This document shows positions 7,363 to 14,313 of a stretch of DNA of 64,000 nucleotides, piece after piece. Each line of letters starts with the position of its first letter. The stretch's first letter is position 1. This DNA comes from a bacterium endosymbiont of Escarpia laminata (lineage in GTDB: Bacteria > Pseudomonadota > Gammaproteobacteria > Chromatiales > Chromatiaceae), in the NCBI GenBank assembly GCA_003660235.1, contig QGON01000058.1, forward strand, positions 1 to 64,000. The letters are read 5' to 3'. The notes beneath the pieces were generated by a model that was given only the letters and a program-made list of their open reading frames with translations, was not told the origin of the DNA and made no database searches. A program made the position numbers and the translations under genes.

Positions 7363-7713
7363 ATGTCAATCCGTCAAGACTTGTTCACGCATGTCGTGAA
7401 CAACTTGCGCTACGGCGCAGCCCAGGCCGATCTCAGTGAGGCCCTGAACGACTGCGTGAACCGCAGCCGGGAGACCGGCAAACAGAGCACGCTGACGCTC
7501 ACCATCAAGATCAAACCCAATGGCAGCACCGGCCAGTATCACCTCTCTGAAGAAGTGAAAACCAAACTGCCGAACCTGGATAAAGGCGAGACCATTATGT
7601 TCGGCACGCCAGAGGGCAATCTGCAACGGGAAGACCCCGCACAGAGCGACCTGGACTTGCAGGCAGTACCCGACGACAGGCCCACCGACTTCCAAAAAGT
7701 GGAGAACAATTAA
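7363..7713 (+). CDS. Conserved phage hypothetical protein, 116 aa
   Basis: First gene of the rightward operon. ATG 7363 is preferred over ATG 7324 because GGAG lies six bases before it. The protein starts MSIRQDLFTHVVNNLRYGAA and has a central beta-rich part (STLTLTIKIKPNGSTGQYHL) and an acidic tail. It immediately precedes the DUF2303 gene (no gap), an arrangement recurrent in prophages. Function is unknown. Confidence 0.75.
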   Translation: MSIRQDLFTHVVNNLRYGAAQADLSEALNDCVNRSRETGKQSTLTLTIKIKPNGSTGQYHLSEEVKTKLPNLDKGETIMFGTPEGNLQREDPAQSDLDLQAVPDDRPTDFQKVENN

Positions 7714-8517
7714 ATGGAACAGTTAAACGGCATCCAAGCCGCAATTGAAGCGGGAAAAGCCCTCGGCACCCACGCCATCACCGATGTTGAGGGCGTTCCA
7801 ACACTGATAGTGCCTGAAGGTTTTACCGCCAAACAGTATCCCGACTTGATGGAGCACCCGAAACGCACAGAGCAGGTCGTGCGAACCGATACCGCAGGCT
7901 CTTTCATCGAATATTTCAACCGCTTCGGTGACGATAACTCCGCCATTTTCTGCGACCTTGAAGACGCCTACTTTCTCGGGATCATCGATTATCACAGCGA
8001 AGACCACGCCAAGTGGCTGAACCATCAGGTCAAATTTACCTGCAAACAAACCCCGGAATGGAGCGCCTGGGAGAGGGGCTCCGGCCAGCGCATGGATCAG
8101 CTGAAGTTCGCCTTCTTCATCGAGGAGAACCTCGAAGAGATCATCAATCCACCCGGTGCCGAGATGCTGGAGATCGCCACCACGCTGAAGGCAAAAACCA
8201 AGATCAATTTCACCTCAGCCCAACGTCTCGACAACGGCCAGACCCAATTCCAGTACGTGGAGGAGATCGACGGTTCTGCCGGCATCAAAGGGCAGATCTC
8301 AATCCCTGAGACCATCAAACTCGGCATGCGCCTGTTTGAAGGCGGCGATGCCTACGAGATGGAAGCACGCTTTAGGTACCGCATCAAAGAGGGCCAGGTG
8401 GCCATGTGGTACGACCTGGTGCGCCCGCACAAGGTCCACCGCGCTGCAGTCGACTCTGTGTTCGAACAGATCAAGAAACAAGCGAAGTGCCAGCTGATCA
8501 TCCACGGATCAACCTAA
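7714..8517 (+). CDS. DUF2303 (YfdQ-like) phage protein
   Basis: 267 residues. The stretch TDTAGSFIEYFNRFGDDNSA followed by IFCDLEDAYFLGIIDYH is characteristic of DUF2303/YfdQ, a family found in early regions of many prophages, including a cryptic E. coli prophage. The biochemical role is not established. It starts at the stop of the preceding gene and is followed by a cluster of very small genes. Full length for the family, no anomalies. Confidence 0.88.
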   Translation: MEQLNGIQAAIEAGKALGTHAITDVEGVPTLIVPEGFTAKQYPDLMEHPKRTEQVVRTDTAGSFIEYFNRFGDDNSAIFCDLEDAYFLGIIDYHSEDHAKWLNHQVKFTCKQTPEWSAWERGSGQRMDQLKFAFFIEENLEEIINPPGAEMLEIATTLKAKTKINFTSAQRLDNGQTQFQYVEEIDGSAGIKGQISIPETIKLGMRLFEGGDAYEMEARFRYRIKEGQVAMWYDLVRPHKVHRAAVDSVFEQIKKQAKCQLIIHGST

Positions 8518-8581
8518 TCCCCGCCCGGTTGGCAGGTGATAACCCGGCAGGGACGCCGGGCCACTCTTCAGGAGCAGACAG

Positions 8582-8785
8582 ATGAAACGATTCATGCAGC
8601 AGCACTACAAACCCAGCAGCGAGGAGATGCGCCTGATCTCCCAGTTGGTTTTCAACCAACGACGCCTGGCCAATCACGAACGCAAGCAGGCCGAACGGCA
8701 TGGCAACGGCACCGTCGTTAAATTCCCTCGTAGCAGTCGCCAAATCATCGGCGCTGATCTGCCCACCGGACCGGAGGCAGCGTGA
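8582..8785 (+). CDS. Small basic phage protein, 67 aa
   Basis: Begins MKRFMQQHYKPSSEEMRLIS; basic and helical, with FNQRRLANHERKQAERHG in the centre. AGGAG lies upstream. Its TGA overlaps the ATG of the next gene (TGATG), so the two are coupled. No family recognised. Confidence 0.65.
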   Translation: MKRFMQQHYKPSSEEMRLISQLVFNQRRLANHERKQAERHGNGTVVKFPRSSRQIIGADLPTGPEAA

Positions 8786-9009
8786 TGAGACCGTCAACCC
8801 TCAAAACAGGTGCAAAACTGAGGATCACCACCACGCTGGGTGACGACACATACACCGCATTTTTCGTCCGCAGACAACCCGCCAGGGCGGGCCGAAAGGC
8901 GACCAATCACCTGAGATCCACCGACTTCGCCGAGCTCGAAAGCTCTGACGAGATCGGCTCGTTCGTGATGAGTGATTACGACCTGTCACGCCGTGGAGAG
9001 ATCGTCTGA
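8785..9009 (+). CDS. Small phage protein, 74 aa
   Basis: ATG at 8785 overlaps the preceding stop and has GGAGG eight bases before it. The protein starts MRPSTLKTGAKLRITTTLGD and looks like a small beta-barrel. Its stop overlaps the start of the HD-domain gene. No family recognised. Confidence 0.65.
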   Translation: MRPSTLKTGAKLRITTTLGDDTYTAFFVRRQPARAGRKATNHLRSTDFAELESSDEIGSFVMSDYDLSRRGEIV

Positions 9010-9731
9010 TGGATGCCAGCGCAACACTGCCGGCGCAGCTACAGGAGACCGAGACCTGCCACTGCTGTGTCAGATTCGAATCACCGCAGCCCACACTGGA
9101 CATCCACGCCCGCACCTGGTCGGTGAGGTGTCCCTGTGGCAACCAGACCGAAGAGTTCGACGAGATCACCGCCGCCATCGCGGCCTGGAATCTACAGAAT
9201 GCGTCTGATGGGGACTGGATACTGACCCACTCCGGTCAGCCCGTTTATCCCATTGACCCATCGCATTCGAGCATATTCATTGAGGATATCGCCCACGCAT
9301 TGAGCCACATCTGTCGCTTCAACGGCCATGTCGACCGGTTTTACAGCGTGGCGCAACATAGCGTATTGGTCGCCTTAAACGTTCCCAGGGAGGACGCACT
9401 GAGCGCACTGCTACACGATGCGACAGAGGCCTATATCAGCGACGTGACCACCCCGGTAAAACGCAATCTGAAGGGCTACAAAGAGATAGAGCAGCGCTTG
9501 TGGACTGTCATCGCCGGACGCTACCAGGTGCCACCTGCCCTGCCTTCATCGGTTAAACACGCCGATCTGCGCGCACTGGCAACAGAACGCCGGGACCTGA
9601 TGCCGGCGCATGCGGCAGAGTGGACCGCCCTGGAGGGGATCGAACCCTACGAACAACCCATCAACCCACTTCCACCCACACTCGCCAAAACTCAGTGGAT
9701 GGATATGTATGAGGATCTGACCAATGGATGA
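9009..9731 (+). CDS. HD phosphohydrolase with N-terminal Lar-like zinc ribbon
   Basis: 240 residues in two parts. Residues 15-61 carry CHCC and CPCG pairs ending AAIAAWN, the signature of Lar-type restriction-alleviation zinc ribbons. Residues 75-240 are an HD-domain hydrolase with H117, H136-D137 (ALLHDATEAYISD) and a later VKHADL aspartate, resembling YfbR-type 5'-deoxynucleotidases. The likely substrates are nucleotides (inference). The fusion is unusual and could be anti-restriction plus nucleotide-pool control. Start and stop are both coupled to neighbours. Confidence 0.78.
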   Translation: MDASATLPAQLQETETCHCCVRFESPQPTLDIHARTWSVRCPCGNQTEEFDEITAAIAAWNLQNASDGDWILTHSGQPVYPIDPSHSSIFIEDIAHALSHICRFNGHVDRFYSVAQHSVLVALNVPREDALSALLHDATEAYISDVTTPVKRNLKGYKEIEQRLWTVIAGRYQVPPALPSSVKHADLRALATERRDLMPAHAAEWTALEGIEPYEQPINPLPPTLAKTQWMDMYEDLTNG

Positions 9732-10563
9732 CATTAAAAACTTTCTTTGTCTCTACCATGCAAACTGTGCCGACGGATTTGGAGCAGCGTGGGCGGTACG
9801 ACACGCCCTTGGCAACATCGTCGATTTTCATCCGGCCAAATACGGATTACCGCCACCAGACGTGACAGACCGAGACCTGATCATCGTGGATTTTTCTTAT
9901 CCGTGCGACACGTTACGGGAAATGGCAAAACTTGCTGCCAGCATCCTGGTCCTGGATCACCACAAGACCGCGCTGGAGGATCTTCAACCCCTCCTTGAGG
10001 ACGGAATCGTATTAGGTACGTTCGACATGGACAAGAGCGGCGCGATGCTGGCCTGGGAGCACTTCAACCCACACCAGGCCCCCCCCGCGCTACTGCGCCA
10101 CATCGAGGACCGCGACCTTTGGCGGTTCGAACTGGCAGGCACCCTTGAAATTCAGGCTGCCCTGTTCTCCTACCCTTACGATTTCCAGGTATGGGATCAA
10201 CTCATGGCAACGGACACCGAAATACTACGCCGTGATGGTGCAGCCATCTCCCGAAAACACACAAAGGACGTGCATGAATTGATAGACGCTGCCGCCTACC
10301 GCATCATCATCGCCGGTCATGACGTGCCAGTGCTGAACGCGCCCTATTTTCACTCCAGCGAAGCCGGTCATGCCATGGGCGCCGGAGAGCCGTTTGCGGC
10401 CTGCTATTACGACACTGAACACCATCGGGTATTTAGTCTCCGGTCAGATAAAGACGGAATGGACGTATCGGAGATTGCTGCCGGCTTTGGTGGTGGCGGC
10501 CACCAGCATGCAGCCGGATTTCGCCTGGCGCATGATGAGCTGCAGCGCCTGGCTTCTTGTTGA
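9724..10563 (+). CDS. DHH/DHHA1 family phosphoesterase
   Basis: 279 residues. The N-terminus has HANCADGFGAAWAV, a VDF metal motif near residue 55 and the signature LDHHKT (D78-H79-H80). The C-terminal DHHA1 substrate loop is GGGGHQHAAGF near residues 256-266. Family members cleave short RNAs, pAp or cyclic dinucleotides; the actual substrate is not visible. It overlaps the HD gene by 8 bases. A role in nucleotide turnover, or in removing cyclic-nucleotide defence signals, is possible (inference). Confidence 0.88.
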   Translation: MDDIKNFLCLYHANCADGFGAAWAVRHALGNIVDFHPAKYGLPPPDVTDRDLIIVDFSYPCDTLREMAKLAASILVLDHHKTALEDLQPLLEDGIVLGTFDMDKSGAMLAWEHFNPHQAPPALLRHIEDRDLWRFELAGTLEIQAALFSYPYDFQVWDQLMATDTEILRRDGAAISRKHTKDVHELIDAAAYRIIIAGHDVPVLNAPYFHSSEAGHAMGAGEPFAACYYDTEHHRVFSLRSDKDGMDVSEIAAGFGGGGHQHAAGFRLAHDELQRLASC

Positions 10564-10637
10564 CCGGCCGTTGATGTGTCGCCCCGTGCATCGAACGAGA
10601 ACAGACAACGGGGCAACCAATTACAGGAACAGCAGAG

Positions 10638-10874
10638 ATGATTGCAGCGATCAGTGACGAACATCAGGTTGTATGGGGTATTGGCCGAACAGAGGCCGAA
10701 GCGGTTTCCGATGCAAACAAAGAGGCTGCCAAAAAATCACGCTGCATCAAAATGGGAAAACTGCGCTGCGTTCCGTTGAAAAAGAATGCGCCAGTTGAAT
10801 TCGACGGCGCCAGCTTGTGGCCTTACTGCGAACTCGACACGGCAAACCAAACCACCCAACTAGATCTGATATGA
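10638..10874 (+). CDS. Small phage protein, 78 aa
   Basis: Begins MIAAISDEHQVVWGIGRTEA, with alternating strands and an alanine-rich helix (EAVSDANKEAAKKS). Its stop overlaps the next start (ATGA). No family recognised; kept because of coupling and codon use like its neighbours. Confidence 0.6.
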   Translation: MIAAISDEHQVVWGIGRTEAEAVSDANKEAAKKSRCIKMGKLRCVPLKKNAPVEFDGASLWPYCELDTANQTTQLDLI

Positions 10875-11074
10875 ATAAACCGACCCATGAAGAGATAAAA
10901 ACTTACGCCAAGCGGCTGGGGATCACCACCAAATCAATGCGGGAACGAATCAGGACAATGGGATTGACGGCTGCACTGAATACAAAACGAAGATCGAAAT
11001 CTGAGTGTGGACGCATGGGTAAAGCGGCATCCCCCTGGGGCAACAACCTGAATCTGCCCGGGTCTCTCAACTGA
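10871..11074 (+). CDS. Small phage protein, 67 aa, HTH-like
   Basis: ATG 10871 overlaps the preceding TGA. It begins MNKPTHEEIKTYAKRLGITT and has a short helix-turn-helix-like segment followed by a basic tail. Its TGA overlaps the next ATG (TGATG). It may bind nucleic acid; function unknown. Confidence 0.6.
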   Translation: MNKPTHEEIKTYAKRLGITTKSMRERIRTMGLTAALNTKRRSKSECGRMGKAASPWGNNLNLPGSLN

Positions 11075-11445
11075 TGAAGAAAATCATCTACATATTAATA
11101 CCCAGGTTTCTTACCGAAGAAGTCGCCATGATCAAAATGGATGGAGAATATCATCCAGTTTGCAGCGCAAAGGATCTTGATGAATATGATCATTACGACC
11201 GAATCGTAAAGGTCAGGGCTTTCAATTTCTTCGGATTCGGTCTGTTTCCCAGGGTTGTTTACGATGAGGAGAAGCCGACCGCTAAACCAACACGGTTACC
11301 CTGCCAATTTTGTGGTGGGGAGGATCTTGTTGAGGTGACGATGTTCTGTGAAGACTGGGAAGGTGATTGTATTGAATGCAGAGACTGTCGCGCCCAGGCG
11401 CCGGTTTCTGTTTGGCAGAATCGCATCATAAAACCGACGGCATAA
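11074..11445 (+). CDS. Lar-like zinc-ribbon protein
   Basis: 123 residues. The C-terminal half has CQFCGG and CIECRDC pairs ending APVSVWQN, the Lar restriction-alleviation-type zinc ribbon. The N-terminal half (MKKIIYILIPRFLTEEVAMI) is unrecognised. Lar proteins modulate type I restriction; whether this one does is not shown by the sequence. Confidence 0.65.
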   Translation: MKKIIYILIPRFLTEEVAMIKMDGEYHPVCSAKDLDEYDHYDRIVKVRAFNFFGFGLFPRVVYDEEKPTAKPTRLPCQFCGGEDLVEVTMFCEDWEGDCIECRDCRAQAPVSVWQNRIIKPTA

Positions 11446-11456
11446 AGTCAAACATC

Positions 11457-12098
11457 ATGCAAATGAAACGAAAAACCTGGACAAAAGCGGATATTGAATT
11501 GCTTAGGCGCGACTACCCGGACACGCCGTCAAAGATCCTTGCTGATCGTTTCGACTGTACCGTGCGAGCGGTTTATGGTAAGGCTCGGGCTCTTGGTGTC
11601 TGCAAAACGCAGGCATACATGAATAGTCCACACGCCTATAAATTTCGCCAGGGCGACAATACTGGAAACGCATTCAAATTTAAGCCAGGCCACCGTCCAC
11701 ACAACAAAGGAAAGAAGGGCTGGCAGGCTGGCGGTAATGCTCACAAAACACAGTTCAAGCCAGGTTACAGGTCGCACACATGGCAGCCGATCGGCACTGA
11801 GCGCATCTGCAAAGATGGATACCTGCAACGCAAGGTGACCGACACGAGGCACTCACCGCGAGACTGGGTAGGCGTTCATATCATCCTGTGGAAAGAACAC
11901 CGGGGCGAGATACCGAAAAATCACATGGTGGTGTTTCGCAATGGCGACAAAAAGGATCTGCAGATTGATAATTTAGAGCTAATTACTCGCGCCGAAAACA
12001 TGCAGCGCAACAGCATACACAGATACCCACCAGCTCTTAAAGAAACGATTAAGTTAGCCGGGAAATTACGGAGAACGATTCATGAAAAACAAAATTGA
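11457..12098 (+). CDS. HNH endonuclease with N-terminal HTH
   Basis: 213 residues from ATG 11457 (ATG 11463 also possible). Residues 4-50 (MKRKTWTKADIELLRRDYPD, then a helix-turn-helix) are a DNA-recognition domain. The core YLQRKV..DWVGVHIILWKEHRGEIPK followed by VVFRNGDKKDLQIDNLELIT is the HNH_3 nuclease fold of phage homing-type enzymes. Such genes often travel inside phage operons. It overlaps the next gene by 17 bases. Confidence 0.85.
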   Translation: MQMKRKTWTKADIELLRRDYPDTPSKILADRFDCTVRAVYGKARALGVCKTQAYMNSPHAYKFRQGDNTGNAFKFKPGHRPHNKGKKGWQAGGNAHKTQFKPGYRSHTWQPIGTERICKDGYLQRKVTDTRHSPRDWVGVHIILWKEHRGEIPKNHMVVFRNGDKKDLQIDNLELITRAENMQRNSIHRYPPALKETIKLAGKLRRTIHEKQN

Positions 12099-12336
12099 AG
12101 ATCTTAGAAACCATCTGTTTGCCACCTTGGAGGCACTCCAGGATAAAGAAGATCCTATGGATATAGATCGCGCCAAGGCCGTCGCCGATGTTGCGCAGAC
12201 GCTGATTGAGTCAGCTAAAGTGGAAGTGAAATTCATGGAGATCACGGGATCAACGAACGGCAGTGGATTTATCCCCGCCGCTCCGAGAGAGAACACACTC
12301 CCAGCACCGGTCTCGAAGTTAGTAAGGAACTCATGA
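12082..12336 (+). CDS. Conserved phage hypothetical protein, 84 aa
   Basis: Begins MKNKIEDLRNHLFATLEALQ with GGAG eight bases upstream. A helical middle (DIDRAKAVADVAQTLIESAK) is typical of small proteins seen next to phage HNH nucleases. Function unknown. It is the last gene before the cassette-like region. Confidence 0.7.
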   Translation: MKNKIEDLRNHLFATLEALQDKEDPMDIDRAKAVADVAQTLIESAKVEVKFMEITGSTNGSGFIPAAPRENTLPAPVSKLVRNS

Positions 12337-12413
12337 TTCATAGCTGCCAAAAATAGTGGACCCGCATTGAACGGATATATCTGCGCAGTTTCTAATTAAA
12401 TACGAGGTGAACT

Positions 12414-12758
12414 ATGGAATGCTATTGCGATTATGAGCCAGCGGAAATGTATTTTAAGTCAACACCAAAGGCCCGCAAGGAGCATAAATGCTATGAATGT
12501 GGCGGCACCATAAAGCCCGGCGAGATGTACGAGCGGGTGCGCGCAAAATGGGATGGCGAAATGATGGTGATTAAGACCTGCCAAGACTGCGTGGAGATCC
12601 GGGACGCACTAAGCGAAATGGAGTGTTTCTGCTGGAGCCACGGCGGATTATATGAAGAAGTGCAAACGCAGTTCCAAGAAGCGTACTTTTATCCAGGACT
12701 CCGCTTTGCATTTTTACGGATACTGGCGAGCCACAGGAAGTACGGCAAGAGTATTTAA
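12414..12758 (+). CDS. Zinc-binding phage/cassette protein, 114 aa
   Basis: Cysteine pairs are visible as CYCDYEP, KCYECGGTIKPGEMYERV and CQDC, suggesting one or two zinc sites. AGGTG precedes the ATG. The TAA stop lies inside the outer box of the first attC-like site (ATTTAAC at 12753-12759), just as cassette genes end. No attC-like site is visible on its left, so it may be the last phage gene or the most distal cassette. Confidence 0.7.
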   Translation: MECYCDYEPAEMYFKSTPKARKEHKCYECGGTIKPGEMYERVRAKWDGEMMVIKTCQDCVEIRDALSEMECFCWSHGGLYEEVQTQFQEAYFYPGLRFAFLRILASHRKYGKSI

Positions 12759-12820
12759 CGACAGCATAACCCGACAAAAAAGCTGCGCTTTTTTGGTCGG
12801 CGTTTATGCACTTGTTATGT
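12753..12820 (-). repeat. attC-like site A
   Basis: Read on the minus strand it begins ACATAACAAG and ends GTCGTTAAAT. Complementary inner arms are GCATAAA/TTATGC and CGCCGAC/GTCGG, with unpaired bases on the TAACAA side. The central hairpin is AAAAAAGC/GCTTTTTT. This is the layout of integron attC sites. It is the outermost recognisable site of the array. Confidence 0.7.
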
Positions 12821-12830
12821 GCTTTATTGA

Positions 12831-12877
12831 AAATAGTTTTAAATTATGGTTGCTTATTACAAATAGTTTGCTATAAT
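12831..12877 (+). promoter_or_regulatory. Promoter with tandem AAATAGTTT repeats
   Basis: TTGCTT (12850-12855) and TATAAT (12872-12877) with 16-base spacing form a plausible sigma-70 promoter for the two genes that follow. AAATAGTTT occurs at 12831-12839 and 12861-12869, 30 bp apart, flanking the -35 and overlapping the spacer. That spacing fits an autoregulatory operator, for instance for the HTH gene two positions downstream (inference). Confidence 0.6.
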
Positions 12878-12910
12878 TAACTTAACAGCAAAGCAAACAG
12901 GAACAAGGAA

Positions 12911-13276
12911 ATGACAGCCATCACTTTTCAAGAATACTGCGAAGACATTCTGGATCAGCATACCGCGCTGATGAGCATCGAGGAGCGCAGACAAGCATAC
13001 GCTGGTTACCGCAAGATGGTGGCCCCGAAAGCAAAAACTGAGCGCCACCCTGACGCAAAGCTGAAGCTGGCGGAACTGAGAGCAAAGGTTGAGCGGTTTA
13101 TGGTTTCTCAGAAGGTCACGATTGAACGCAACGCGGGCAAAGATCTTTCGATTGCAACAGCGTTCGTAGAGCAGGCAGAGACGGCACTGAACGGCAAAGC
13201 CAAGAAGGCCGATTTTCTTGCACTGATCACGCTTAACAGCGAAGCCAGCCGTCACATCAACGGACAGATGAAATGA
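12911..13276 (+). CDS. Cassette hypothetical protein, 121 aa
   Basis: Begins MTAITFQEYCEDILDQHTAL and is almost wholly helical and lysine-rich in its middle. It has its own promoter and AAGG ribosome site. Its stop overlaps the next start (ATGA). No family recognised. It is co-transcribed with an HTH gene and lies beside the CRISPR-repeat-like RNA, the neighbourhood expected of an anti-CRISPR or toxin-antitoxin operon, but this is association only. Confidence 0.6.
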   Translation: MTAITFQEYCEDILDQHTALMSIEERRQAYAGYRKMVAPKAKTERHPDAKLKLAELRAKVERFMVSQKVTIERNAGKDLSIATAFVEQAETALNGKAKKADFLALITLNSEASRHINGQMK

Positions 13277-13701
13277 AAGCTGCGGAGCAGGCGAAAGCAG
13301 AGGGGCTGAAAAGCCTCTCCCAGGTTTCCGAAATGACCGGGGTCAGTTTGCAGACCCTCGGCAACTGGGCAAAGAACAAGCCAGCGCTTTTTAGTGTAGT
13401 GCTGGCTGGATGCAAAGCAACTCAAGGGGCAATAGAAATGAAAAGAACTACAGCGGCAATAGTAAGCGAACTGGGCGTGGTCGCACTCGTAAAAACAAAC
13501 GGCAAAAATGGAGAAAATGTCCGTTACGGCTTCAACTTAACAAACAATGCGCTTGACGCGAACAGAGAAAAAGACCTGGTGTCAGTGGGTGAAGGGAAGA
13601 TCAGCAGGGCAAAAAAATATCTAGCCGATGATGAGCGGATGGAGTGTGTAGATTCGGGGTATTGCGAGGACGGATCGGCCACGCTTGAAGCAAACGATTG
13701 A
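13273..13701 (+). CDS. HTH DNA-binding cassette protein, 142 aa
   Basis: The N-terminal SLSQVSEMTGVSLQTLGNWA is a clear helix-turn-helix, followed by KNKPALFSVVLAGC, a pattern seen in small phage proteins. A C-terminal lysine/aspartate-rich tail has no match. It overlaps the preceding gene by four bases and ends at a strong hairpin. It could autoregulate the operon, as anti-CRISPR-associated (Aca) proteins do; that comparison rests on context only. Confidence 0.62.
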   Translation: MKAAEQAKAEGLKSLSQVSEMTGVSLQTLGNWAKNKPALFSVVLAGCKATQGAIEMKRTTAAIVSELGVVALVKTNGKNGENVRYGFNLTNNALDANREKDLVSVGEGKISRAKKYLADDERMECVDSGYCEDGSATLEAND

Positions 13702-13706
13702 AAAAG

Positions 13707-13733
13707 AAAAGCCTCCATAAAATGGAGGCTTTT
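13707..13733 (-). terminator. Intrinsic terminator, usable from both sides
   Basis: AAAAGCCTCCA, loop TAAAA, TGGAGGCTTTT forms an 11-bp stem. On the minus strand it is followed by TTTTCTTTTTC, a good uridine tract, so it ends the repeat-like small RNA. On the plus strand it closes the 142-aa gene. Confidence 0.88.
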
Positions 13734-13759
13734 CTGAGCTGCCTATGCGGCAGTGTAAC
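13731..13759 (-). repeat. I-F repeat-like unit 1 (near-consensus)
   Basis: On the minus strand it reads GTTACACTGCC, GCATA loop, GGCAGCTCAGAAA. Relative to the type I-F consensus there is a single inserted A. The Cas6f (Csy4) stem CTGCC/GGCAG and the AGAAA handle end are intact. Confidence 0.75.
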
Positions 13760-13772
13760 TGATTAGCTACCT

Positions 13773-13800
13773 TTTCTGAGCTGCTTGTTCAGCAGTGAGG
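13773..13800 (-). repeat. I-F repeat-like unit 2 (diverged, stem conserved)
   Basis: Minus strand: CCTCACTGCT, loop GAACA, AGCAGCTCAGAAA. About 22 of 28 positions agree with the type I-F consensus; the stem keeps five pairs through a C-G to U-A change. The loop and first two bases have drifted. Confidence 0.65.
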
Positions 13801-13802
13801 TG

Positions 13803-13831
13803 AAAATAGCAAGTCATCTTACTTATTGCAA
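13803..13831 (-). promoter_or_regulatory. Promoter of the small RNA with embedded repressor operator
   Basis: On the minus strand TTGCAA (13831-13826), a 17-base spacer and TATTTT (13808-13803) form a good sigma-70 promoter. The spacer is almost filled by GTAAGATGACTTGC (13822-13809), matching the GTAAG-N4-CTTAC operator at 9 of 10 defined bases. A start 6-8 bases past the -10 would place the RNA 5' end inside the first repeat unit. Confidence 0.65.
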
Positions 13832-13856
13832 GCGGGAAGGTAGGCGATGGCTGATA

Positions 13857-13929
13857 CACATAACGCCTGCAATCACCCGTGCGAAAGGAGCGTAGCGACT
13901 GTAGCATCGGGTGCATTGCATTGTTATGC
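13857..13929 (-). repeat. attC-like site B
   Basis: Minus strand begins GCATAACAAT and ends GGCGTTATGT. Inner arms TGCAATGCACCCG and CGGGTGATTGCA pair with one extrahelical G on the TAACAA side, the classical attC asymmetry. This is the best-formed site of the array. Confidence 0.85.
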
Positions 13930-14313
13930 CTTTTTGCTCATGTTTGGAGTAACTGTTCTATGCCACTTTTTATGACACTCAGGGCACAAAAAGGACTTTG
14001 GCCATTTTTCAGATTCATCTCCAAAAAGATGCGTTGGTGCCCAATGATGTTGTTCTGCTCCTTCCTTGTCGCATACCTCACAAATAAATGGCAGCAATCT
14101 AGGATAAAGCTCTTTGATTTCTATATTAGATTTCTCTACCGCTTTGCGTTTAGCAAAGCCTGGAATTCTTTTGCCGCAATTCAAACAATAAAAAGGGTAT
14201 TTAGGGTTACCCCCTGCATCAACGTAGTGACCCACGCCCCAACCAGTTGCACCACAATGCTTGCATGGGTGATCTGGATAATTAATTTCATTTTTCCAAG
14301 AGGTATTAACCAT
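13924..14313 (-). CDS. HNH-like zinc endonuclease in a cassette
   Basis: 129 residues from ATG 14313 (AGGA nine bases upstream; an upstream ATG at 14334 is possible). Cysteine pairs CKHC and CLNC form an N-terminal zinc site. CEVC..AEQHHWAP..SFLCPECHKKWH is an HNH-type metal site. Its TAA stop lies inside TAACAA of attC site B, the canonical position for a cassette gene. It is the only cassette ORF with the polarity that the attC sites predict. Its start codon is interlocked with the next gene's start (CATG at 14311-14314). Confidence 0.7.
   Translation of the reverse strand: MVNTSWKNEINYPDHPCKHCGATGWGVGHYVDAGGNPKYPFYCLNCGKRIPGFAKRKAVEKSNIEIKELYPRLLPFICEVCDKEGAEQHHWAPTHLFGDESEKWPKSFLCPECHKKWHRTVTPNMSKKA

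Larger units (their letters stand above)
13700..13796 (-). ncRNA. Predicted small RNA with two CRISPR type I-F repeat-like hairpins (RNA anti-CRISPR candidate)
   Basis: Predicted minus-strand transcript of about 95 nt running from a promoter at 13831-13803 to the terminator at 13733-13707. It contains two units resembling the type I-F repeat, separated by 13 nt, too short for a CRISPR spacer. The 3' unit (13759-13731) fits the consensus GTTCACTGCC..GGCAGCTCAGAAA apart from one inserted base. The 5' unit (13800-13773) keeps CACTGC..GCAGCTCAGAAA, and its stem changes from CTGCC/GGCAG to CTGCT/AGCAG, a compensatory pair. Solitary repeat units of this kind in phages act as RNA anti-CRISPRs (Racr) by binding Cas6f. 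Here that function is inferred; no cas gene is in the window. Confidence 0.68.

Noticed and set aside
12337-12413. An eighth attC-like site left of the 114-aa zinc protein
   Set aside because: No TTGTTA-type box or pairing arms could be found; only a weak GTTTCTA. The left end of the array stays undefined.
13731-13800. A normal CRISPR array
   Set aside because: Only two repeat-like units with 13 nt between them, no 32-nt spacers, no cas genes, and a dedicated promoter and terminator tightly around the pair.
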